Assembly: GCA_009783495.1 (NCBI GenBank)
Contig: WRDJ01000042.1
Coordinates: 1-6,626 of the forward strand
Origin: Clostridiales bacterium
GTDB taxonomy: Bacteria; Bacillota; Dehalobacteriia; UBA4068
DNA length: 6,626 nt
Direction of reading: 5' to 3'
Every line of letters starts with the position of its first letter. Position 1 is the stretch's first letter. Below are positions 1-4,311 of this stretch, piece after piece. The notes under the pieces were generated by a model. It did not search any database. It was not told the DNA's origin and was given only the letters and a program-made list of their open reading frames with translations. Position numbers and translations under genes: made by a program.

Positions 1-28
1 GTGAAGCAAACGGCGAATTGCCGTTTGC
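1..28 (+). repeat. Palindromic repeat unit, left copy
   Basis: A 9-bp inverted repeat (GCAAACGGC at 6-14, GCCGTTTGC at 20-28) with a 5-nt GAATT loop, preceded by GTGAA. The whole 28-nt unit recurs in inverted orientation at 1603-1630 with 26 of 28 bases identical. No T-tract follows directly on either strand, so it is not a typical intrinsic terminator. It begins at the window edge and may extend further. It looks like a dispersed palindromic repeat; its function is unknown. Confidence 0.7.
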
Positions 29-34
29 CACGAT

Positions 35-74
35 AAAAAACAGGGGGGCGGGTGAACGCGTCTTATAACCGCCC
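35..74 (-). terminator. Weak candidate terminator after the FAD dehydrogenase
   Basis: On the minus strand GGGCGG (74-69, inside the last codons) can pair with CCGCCC (51-46) around a 17-nt loop that holds the stop codon. A TTTTTT run follows at 40-35. The loop is long and the T-run starts 5 nt after the stem, so this is a poor match to an intrinsic terminator. Confidence 0.25.
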
Positions 75-1541
75 GGTCAGGATATGCGAATCCGGCCCGT
101 CTTTTTTGATCTCCTCCGGCGGCTCCCCCAACTCCCTGGCCAAAATTTTCAGGGTCTCCCCGCCGCAAAAGCCGCCCTGGCAGCGCCCCATGCCGCAATC
201 GGCGCGTCTTTTCACCCCGTCCAAGGTCGTGGCCCCGGCCTTTCTCCTGATGCAATCCACGACCTCCGCCTCGGTGACTTTACGGCAGCGGCAAACCACC
301 TTGCCGAAGGCCGCGTCCTGGGCGATCACAGCCTGCTTTTCTTGCGGGGAAAGCGCGGCGAAGCGCGTCACCCCGCGGCGGCGCGGGTCGAAGCTTTCGT
401 TTTGGCGCACCCGCGGCAGCCCGGCCAAAAGGCGTTTCACCACAGCTTTGGCGATCTCGCTGGCATTGGTGACGCCCAAGGCGTATATCCCGGCCGCATT
501 GAAAAAACCCGGGCAACCGGGCGCTTCGCCCAAAATATAATCCGTCACTTCATCAGAGAGAGGTTTTATCTCCCCCGTGCGCGCGTCGCGGCAAACCCGG
601 CGCACCCTGGGCCGGATGCCGGAAAAACTGCGTATCATATGCTGCCAGGGGATGCCGCTTATCAGGCCTTCCGCGTCCGTCTTGATAAGCCCGAAAGCGT
701 TTTGCTTAACGCTGTAGTCGTCTTTTTCGCCGATATCGTGGGTGATGGGGCCGATGAGCATGTTCCCGTGCACGGTGGGCAGGATATAAACGCCCTTCTT
801 GCCGTTTTCCTTGACCTCGGTGACCGCGTGTTTGACCAGGCCACCGGCATAGGTGTCGAGCAGCAGATATTGCCCGCGCCGCGCGCTGATGGCAAAGAAC
901 GGTTCGGCGACCATATCGTTTATTTTGTCAGCGAAAAGCCCGGCGCAGTTGATGATATATTTAGCCGCGAAGGTTCCGCGCGGGGTGACGGCGTTGAAGC
1001 CGCGCGCCGTTCTCTCTATAGAAGAAACGGCATGGTCGAAAAAAATTTCCGCACCGTTATCCGCGGCGTTCTCCAGGGCGGCCATGCCGAATTCCCAGGG
1101 GCTGACCACACCCTCGATGGGCGAATATAGCGACATGACAAGCGCGGGGTTGAGCCCGGGCTCCAAAGCCAGTGTCTCCTCCCGGTTCAAAAGCGCCATC
1201 TCCTTGACGCCGTTTTCCAGCCCGCGCCGATATTTGCCCTGCAGCCTGGCCACGCCGTTCGGCCCGCCGGCGAACATGAGGGAACCGGTGCGCTCGAATC
1301 TGACGTCCAACTCGCGGCAGACATTGGGATAATCTAGCGCCGCCCGCACCGTGATGGCCGCCTTTTCCGTATCGCTTTTGGGGTTATACCCGCAGTGGAT
1401 AAGCCCGCTGTTGGCCTTGCTCACTTCGCCGCAGGCGTCGCTGTTTTTTTCCAGAACGGCCACCGTCAGGTGGGAGCGCATCAGCTCCCTGGCCGTGAAG
1501 CAACCCACCACCCCGGCGCCGATCACGATCACATCGTACAA
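63..1541 (-). CDS. FAD-dependent dehydrogenase with C-terminal BFD-like [2Fe-2S] domain (GlpA/LhgO-like)
   Basis: A 492-residue flavoenzyme of the DAO/glycerol-3-phosphate dehydrogenase type. Seen: an N-terminal Rossmann motif GAGVVG (8-13) with acidic E31 ending the second strand, then SKANSGLIHCGY (41-52), typical of GlpA/L-2-hydroxyglutarate oxidase relatives. The C-terminal domain has C417-x-C419 and C454-x4-C459 within GMGRCQGGFC, the BFD-like 2Fe-2S pattern; C449 is an extra Cys. Family knowledge: such proteins oxidise glycerol-3-phosphate or a 2-hydroxyacid and pass electrons through partner subunits, often an NAD(P)/FAD oxidoreductase and a DUF1667 protein encoded next door. Any such partners would lie beyond position 1 and cannot be seen. 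The start is TTG at 1541, because GGGAGG (1555-1550) lies 8 nt upstream and the Rossmann strand begins at once. There is no membrane segment, so it is probably cytoplasmic. The substrate cannot be assigned. Confidence 0.9.
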   Translation of the reverse strand: MYDVIVIGAGVVGCFTARELMRSHLTVAVLEKNSDACGEVSKANSGLIHCGYNPKSDTEKAAITVRAALDYPNVCRELDVRFERTGSLMFAGGPNGVARLQGKYRRGLENGVKEMALLNREETLALEPGLNPALVMSLYSPIEGVVSPWEFGMAALENAADNGAEIFFDHAVSSIERTARGFNAVTPRGTFAAKYIINCAGLFADKINDMVAEPFFAISARRGQYLLLDTYAGGLVKHAVTEVKENGKKGVYILPTVHGNMLIGPITHDIGEKDDYSVKQNAFGLIKTDAEGLISGIPWQHMIRSFSGIRPRVRRVCRDARTGEIKPLSDEVTDYILGEAPGCPGFFNAAGIYALGVTNASEIAKAVVKRLLAGLPRVRQNESFDPRRRGVTRFAALSPQEKQAVIAQDAAFGKVVCRCRKVTEAEVVDCIRRKAGATTLDGVKRRADCGMGRCQGGFCGGETLKILARELGEPPEEIKKDGPDSHILTGRL

Positions 1542-1583
1542 AACCAGAACCTCCCGAATCAGTGTAAATGCAAAAACCCGTTT

Positions 1584-1658
1584 CCTCTGCCTTCTGTATT
1601 CTGCAAACGGTATTTCGCCGTTTGCTTCACACTCTGCCCTCTGACTTCTGTATTCTTA
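1584..1658 (+). repeat. Heptanucleotide tandem repeats flanking a palindrome
   Basis: Degenerate heptads of the form NYTCTGN lie on both sides of the palindrome at 1603-1625. The left block is CCTCTGC, CTTCTGT, ATTCTGC (1584-1604). The right block is ACTCTGC, CCTCTGA, CTTCTGT, ATTCTTA (1631-1658). Bases 1584-1603 and 1638-1657 match at 18 of 20 positions. The last heptad contains the stop codon of the LemA gene. The pattern resembles short heptanucleotide tandem repeats seen between genes in other bacteria, such as the STRR class described in cyanobacteria; no function is known here. Confidence 0.65.
1603..1630 (-). repeat. Palindromic repeat unit, right copy (inverted)
   Basis: The reverse complement matches bases 1-28 at 26 of 28 positions, differing only in the central loop and its edge. 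The arms are GCAAACGG (1603-1610) and CCGTTTGC (1618-1625) with a 7-nt loop, followed by TTCAC. It lies in the 114-nt spacer between the LemA gene and the dehydrogenase gene. Neither strand has a T-run after the stem, which argues against a standard terminator. Confidence 0.7.
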
Positions 1659-2198
1659 AAAACTCATGGGCACATCGGCCCTCTTGGCGGAATCCGCCTG
1701 GAAAAACTCCTGTCTTTCCAGCTTCATATTGCTGCCGATCAAGCTGGCCGGAAACGTTACCAGCAACTGGTTGAACACCGAGACATTGGCATTATAGACG
1801 CGGCGGGCCGCCTGGATATGCTCCTCCACATCGGAAACGGAGTGCTGCAGGCGCTGGAAATTTTCGCTCGAGCGCAGCTGGGGATATGCCTCCGCCAGCA
1901 CGTTGATGCGGCCTTGAACTTCGTCCATCTGCCGGTTGGCAGCGATCTTTTCCGGCATAGGCATGCCCTTGCGCAGTTGCACGAGCTGCGCAAACGTTTC
2001 TTTTTCGTGCTTGGCAAAGGCCTTGGTCGCCTCCAGCATTTTGCTCAGGACGTCAAAACGCTTGGTCAGGGCCACGTCAATGCCGGAGAGGGCCTCGTTG
2101 ATCTTCACCAAGGTCTGCCGGAAGCGGTTCGCCGTGGCGATGCACCAAAAAAGCACCAGCAGGACGACCGCCACCAAAATAATAGGAATCCACCACAT
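1656..2198 (-). CDS. lemA: LemA family protein
   Basis: A 180-residue LemA protein. Residues 3-20 are one hydrophobic membrane segment, followed by long charged helices (about 25-135) that fit the LemA four-helix bundle. The signature region YNANVSVFNQLLVTFPASLIG (positions 135-155) and a C-terminus ending VPMSF are typical. The family spans bacteria, is anchored at the N-terminus with the helical part outside the membrane by prediction, and has no settled biochemical role. The start is ATG 2198: AGGAGG (2212-2207) lies exactly 8 nt upstream. The ATG nine codons earlier would place this SD inside the gene and would overlap the upstream stop codon by one base. The gene follows the DUF3137 gene with a 26-nt gap, a pairing common in bacteria, so co-transcription is very likely. 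Confidence 0.93.
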   Translation of the reverse strand: MWWIPIILVAVVLLVLFWCIATANRFRQTLVKINEALSGIDVALTKRFDVLSKMLEATKAFAKHEKETFAQLVQLRKGMPMPEKIAANRQMDEVQGRINVLAEAYPQLRSSENFQRLQHSVSDVEEHIQAARRVYNANVSVFNQLLVTFPASLIGSNMKLERQEFFQADSAKRADVPMSF

Positions 2199-2224
2199 AT
2201 ACATCCCCTCCTGAAATATGATCA

Positions 2225-3121
2225 TTAAGAATCCGCGTTTAGCTTGAAGAGATTCCTGTCCAGGCTGAAGCCGTCAACGAAGCGGGTGATGCAGGATATG
2301 CCCGCCAAGACCTTCGCCCGCTCTTTCTCGAAATCGAAGCGGCCGAAAAGGGGCGGCTCGAAGGCGTTCTGGCCGTTGTTCACGGCCACATGCAACTTGC
2401 CCTCCATGAAACAAAGCAAAAGCTGCCCCGCCGTCTGTTCGTTGAGCGCGCGTATATTCTCCATCATGGCGGGGGTGAGGATATAATAGGCCTCGTGCTG
2501 GCTGTCGCCGTATATGCGGTATTCCTTGTTGAAGCGGATGTCCTCCAGCGCGATCTTGCTCAGCCTGCCCCGCCCGCCGCCGGCATAATAGCCGAACCTC
2601 CTGTCTGCCACATGGAGGGTGGTGGTGAAATCCTTGTTGAAGTCGAAAATCATCCAGCGCCCCTTAAAATAGGTGGTGACCGTCGTATGCGTGGTGGTGT
2701 GCCCGTTGGCGTCGGTGCTGGTGTGATGGGTCTCCATCTCGATGCAGACATCCGCCTGACGGAAGGGAACCCCTTTGTATTTGGCGCAGATATAGTCGTC
2801 GCTGGCATATCTGTTGCCGGATTGCACCAGGCGCGCGCCTTCCACCACCTCTTTGGGCAAGCCCCGCGAAGGCGCGAACCGCACCTCGGTGAAAGCCTCT
2901 TCCAAAGCGGAAAAAACCATGATCTCTTTGTAGGCCTCCTGATAGGCCGCCTTCTTTTTGCCGCTCACCAGGAAATAATATGCAACCCCGCCAGCGATGA
3001 AGACGATCCCGACATAAAAAATGACGGTGAGCAGGCCAATAAGCAGCAGCGCGCCGAAAACGAGCAGGCTGTTGCGGTATTCGTTCCTCTTTTGCTCCAG
3101 CATGGCTTGCGTATGCTCCAT
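2225..3121 (-). CDS. DUF3137 domain membrane protein
   Basis: A 298-residue protein of the DUF3137 family. Residues 18-34 and 36-52 form two adjacent membrane segments after a short charged N-terminus. The large soluble part contains FKGRWMIFDFNKDF (152-165), RFNKEYRIYGDSQHEAYYILTP (196-217) and a hydrophobic beta-rich C-terminus, all typical of the family. A His/Thr-rich loop (HHTSTDANGHTTTHTT, 132-147) precedes the FKGRW strand. The function is unknown; the family often sits beside LemA, as here. The start is taken as ATG 3121, with AAGGCGG about 10 nt upstream. An earlier in-frame start at 3205 would overlap the end of the HxlR gene and add 28 polar residues that look unlike the family, so it was not used. 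The gap from the HxlR stop is 46 nt with no terminator. Confidence 0.88.
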   Translation of the reverse strand: MEHTQAMLEQKRNEYRNSLLVFGALLLIGLLTVIFYVGIVFIAGGVAYYFLVSGKKKAAYQEAYKEIMVFSALEEAFTEVRFAPSRGLPKEVVEGARLVQSGNRYASDDYICAKYKGVPFRQADVCIEMETHHTSTDANGHTTTHTTVTTYFKGRWMIFDFNKDFTTTLHVADRRFGYYAGGGRGRLSKIALEDIRFNKEYRIYGDSQHEAYYILTPAMMENIRALNEQTAGQLLLCFMEGKLHVAVNNGQNAFEPPLFGRFDFEKERAKVLAGISCITRFVDGFSLDRNLFKLNADS

Positions 3122-3167
3122 GTCGCGCTTTCCGCCTTCTTGGTTTGTCGAAAAAAGTTTTTTGGGT

Positions 3168-3530
3168 TTATTGTTCCGGGTCGGACATAAAGCAGCTTGC
3201 GTCAATTCCGATGCTTTTCATATAATGCGTTCCCCATATGCGTATCGCTTCCAAAACCGGCTTTATGCTTTCCCCCAAGGCGGAAAGCCGATATTCAACC
3301 TTGGGTGGCACAACGGGGTAAACCGTCCGGATAATCAAATTATCCTCTTCCAGCTCGCGGAGCTGCTGTGTGAGCATTTTTTGCGTTGCCTGCGGTATGA
3401 GCTTCCGCAATTCCCCAAAGCGCCGTGTTTCGCCGGTCAGGTGCCACAGGATCAGCGCTTTGTATTTGCCCCCGATCATCTCAAGGGTTGCTACCACCGG
3501 GCAATTTGTGCTGTTGCAGTCTAAGTTCAT
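3168..3530 (-). CDS. HxlR family winged-helix transcriptional regulator
   Basis: A 120-residue DNA-binding protein of normal HxlR length. Seen: CPVVATLEMIGGKYKALILWHL (10-31), RRFGELRKLIPQATQKMLTQQLRELEEDNLI (positions 36-66) as the helix-turn-helix, and VYPVVPPKVEYRLSALG (70-86) as the wing. These are the most conserved parts of the family. C10 in NCPV matches the conserved N-terminal Cys that acts as the redox or electrophile sensor in YodB and HypR; C5 is a second one. Members bind as dimers and often control themselves and neighbouring detoxification genes. The start is ATG 3530, because the family begins near the CPV motif; a GGGGGA sequence just upstream serves as a modest SD. It is first in the run HxlR-DUF3137-lemA and divergent from the Cys-rich gene at 3690. 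The inducer is unknown. Confidence 0.92.
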   Translation of the reverse strand: MNLDCNSTNCPVVATLEMIGGKYKALILWHLTGETRRFGELRKLIPQATQKMLTQQLRELEEDNLIIRTVYPVVPPKVEYRLSALGESIKPVLEAIRIWGTHYMKSIGIDASCFMSDPEQ

Positions 3531-3595
3531 TTTATCCCCCGCTGTTTCGGTTTCGGTACTATGCCACAATAAAGTGCGTACTTGCATCATAGTGT

Positions 3596-3609
3596 TATTA
3601 GCCCTAATA
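3596..3609. promoter_or_regulatory. Perfect 14-bp palindrome, candidate operator
   Basis: TATTAG and CTAATA form a perfect 6-bp inverted repeat with a CC spacer. It covers the predicted transcription start of the HxlR gene and touches the overlapping -10 boxes of both divergent promoters, where a dimeric repressor would block both. A looser dyad, TACT-N8-AGTG (3579-3594), lies next to it. Binding by the adjacent HxlR protein is inference. Confidence 0.45.
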
Positions 3610-3613
3610 TAAT
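3608..3613 (+). promoter_or_regulatory. Candidate -10 box for the Cys-rich small gene
   Basis: A perfect TATAAT on the plus strand, 77 nt before the GTG start. No -35 box lies at 17 nt; the best is TTGCAT (3582-3587) at a 20-nt spacing, which is long and would need an activator or other help. The box overlaps the -10 of the opposite promoter (3609-3614). Confidence 0.35.
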
Positions 3614-3638
3614 ACCATAAAAGACTTAACGCTGTCAA
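3609..3638 (-). promoter_or_regulatory. Sigma-A-type promoter of the HxlR gene
   Basis: On the minus strand a perfect -35 TTGACA (3638-3633), an 18-nt spacer and -10 TATTAT (3614-3609). Transcription should start near 3602, giving a leader of about 70 nt before ATG 3530. This is the best promoter in the window and would drive HxlR, DUF3137 and lemA. Confidence 0.75.
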
Positions 3639-3674
3639 ATCTCCCGTCGAATTGTGTGCGAAGGCTTGAAATGG

Positions 3675-3681
3675 AAGGAGG
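3675..3681 (+). promoter_or_regulatory. Ribosome binding site that sets the GTG start
   Basis: AAGGAGG, 8 nt before GTG 3690. The same spacing is seen for the dehydrogenase, lemA, the GH18 gene and the 58-residue gene. The nearby ATG at 3671 is in another frame and overlaps this site. Confidence 0.8.
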
Positions 3682-3689
3682 CGAACCCT

Positions 3690-3812
3690 GTGATAGAAGA
3701 CGGCAGCTGCTCAAACCCAGACTGCAAATGCCCAAACTGCAAGTGCGGGGATCATTGCAAATGCGCGCCCGGCGTGCCGTGCCCCTGCGGCTGCGATTGT
3801 CACCTGGAATAA
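3690..3812 (+). CDS. Metallothionein-like Cys-rich small protein (40 aa)
   Basis: A 40-residue protein with 11 Cys (7, 12, 14, 17, 19, 23, 25, 31, 33, 35, 37), two His (22, 38) and no aromatic ring other than His. Cys makes up over a quarter of the chain, with six C-x-C pairs and three repeats of CKC (12-14, 17-19, 23-25), followed by CPCGCDC (31-37). This is the make-up of a metallothionein, a cytoplasmic chelator of Zn, Cd or Cu. It is not an obvious member of the SmtA/BmtA family (longer, with aromatic and His residues), so the family is open. Support for a real gene: an ideal AAGGAGG at 8 nt, a GTG start, a TAA stop, and a strong terminator starting a few bases after the stop. It is the only plus-strand gene and is divergent from the HxlR regulator, which suggests but does not show stress control. 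Metal binding is inferred from composition only. Alternative: another type of Cys-rich small protein. Confidence 0.82.
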   Translation: MIEDGSCSNPDCKCPNCKCGDHCKCAPGVPCPCGCDCHLE

Positions 3813-3850
3813 AAATGGGGGCGGAAAAGCCCCCCTTTTTTTTGTTTTTA
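3811..3850 (+). terminator. Strong intrinsic terminator, probably bidirectional
   Basis: GGGGGC (3817-3822) pairs with GCCCCC (3829-3834) around a GGAAAA loop, followed by eight T. AAAAA at 3811-3815 gives a shorter U-run on the minus strand, so it can also end the convergent gene that stops at 3848. Confidence 0.92.
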
Positions 3851-4213
3851 ATCCGCCCATAGATGGCTCTCCGGGATCTCGAACACCTCGAATTCCGCCG
3901 AGGGGCCGGGCTTCATGAGGATGTTTTGCATGGTGGTCCGGCCGTCGAAAATCTGCACGCCCTTGACGCGCACGCCGCGCCACCTGGCCTTTTCTGCTTG
4001 CACGCCGTATCTGGCATAGGGACGCACCCGGCGCTGCGGCTCCATTGAGTATCTCCTGTCCGGGCAGGGCAGGGCGATCCTCCTCACGCGCCCATTGGCG
4101 TCGCTTTCCCGGCAGAGGGCGACCTCCCCGCCCCAAACCGTAACCAGAGCGCCTTTGACGGGCCGCCCTGTTTTTTCTTCAAATATTCCGACCTGCAAGA
4201 ATCCTGTTCCCAT
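3848..4213 (-). CDS. Stand-alone beta-sandwich (carboxypeptidase-regulatory-like) domain protein
   Basis: A 121-residue protein. The layout is GFLQVGIFEEKTGRPVKGALVTVW (4-27), a SDANGRVRRIALP segment (37-49), a YARYGVQ strand (68-74) and GVQIFDGRTTMQNILMKPG (84-102). This is the pattern of the carboxypeptidase-regulatory/CNA-B-like fold. From memory, it closely resembles the N-terminal domain of larger clostridial wall or spore proteins, where a catalytic or SpoIID-like part follows. Here the chain stops after one domain at EIPESHLWAD, so it is either a natural single-domain member or a remnant. There is no signal peptide and no membrane segment. The start is ATG 4213, with GAGAAGG 6 nt upstream; the earlier in-frame start at 4312 would run through the terminator of the upstream gene. 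No convincing promoter was found in 4214-4272. The role is unknown. Confidence 0.72.
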   Translation of the reverse strand: MGTGFLQVGIFEEKTGRPVKGALVTVWGGEVALCRESDANGRVRRIALPCPDRRYSMEPQRRVRPYARYGVQAEKARWRGVRVKGVQIFDGRTTMQNILMKPGPSAEFEVFEIPESHLWAD

Positions 4214-4272
4214 GCCGCGCCTTCTCTCCCTCGTTCTATATGGCAATATATGCGGCGAAACGGCTAAGTGAC

Positions 4273-4307
4273 AAAAAATCCCCCCGGCCATTCGGCAAGG
4301 GGGGATT
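4273..4307 (-). terminator. Intrinsic terminator of the LysM-GH18-SLH gene
   Basis: On the minus strand AATCCCCCC (4307-4299) pairs with GGGGGGATT (4285-4277), with an inner GCC/GGC pair around a 4-nt tip. A TTTTTT run ends at 4273, its first bases shared with the stem foot. The hairpin begins 4 nt after the stop codon at 4312, separating this gene from the next. Confidence 0.9.
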
Positions 4308-4311
4308 CGCA

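Noticed and set aside
84..1130. Long plus-strand open frame opposite the dehydrogenase
   Set aside because: It is antisense to a gene with clear FAD and Fe-S motifs; no SD, no recognisable domain, and composition typical of a shadow frame in GC-rich DNA.
1584..1658. CRISPR-like array
   Set aside because: The units are 7 nt with no unique spacers of constant length; this is a short tandem repeat around a palindrome.
1395..2228. Plus-strand frame crossing the dehydrogenase start, the repeats and lemA
   Set aside because: It runs through two unrelated minus-strand genes and a repeat-filled spacer; not a plausible gene.
3122..3205. Longer start for the DUF3137 gene at 3205
   Set aside because: It would overlap the HxlR gene by 38 nt and add a non-family N-terminus; ATG 3121 has an SD-like AAGGCGG.
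3531..3638. Longer start for the HxlR gene at 3638
   Set aside because: It would place the TTGACA/TATTAT promoter inside the gene and exceed normal family length; the family starts near the CPV motif.
3656..3862. Plus-strand 68-codon frame overlapping the Cys-rich gene
   Set aside because: It reads through the strong terminator at 3817-3843, lacks an SD, and gives an Arg-rich product typical of a wrong frame. The GTG 3690 frame explains the SD, stop and terminator.
3711..4136. Minus-strand 141-codon frame across the Cys-rich gene and the beta-sandwich gene
   Set aside because: It crosses the terminator and overlaps two better-supported genes in another frame; low-complexity Arg/Gly/Ala product.
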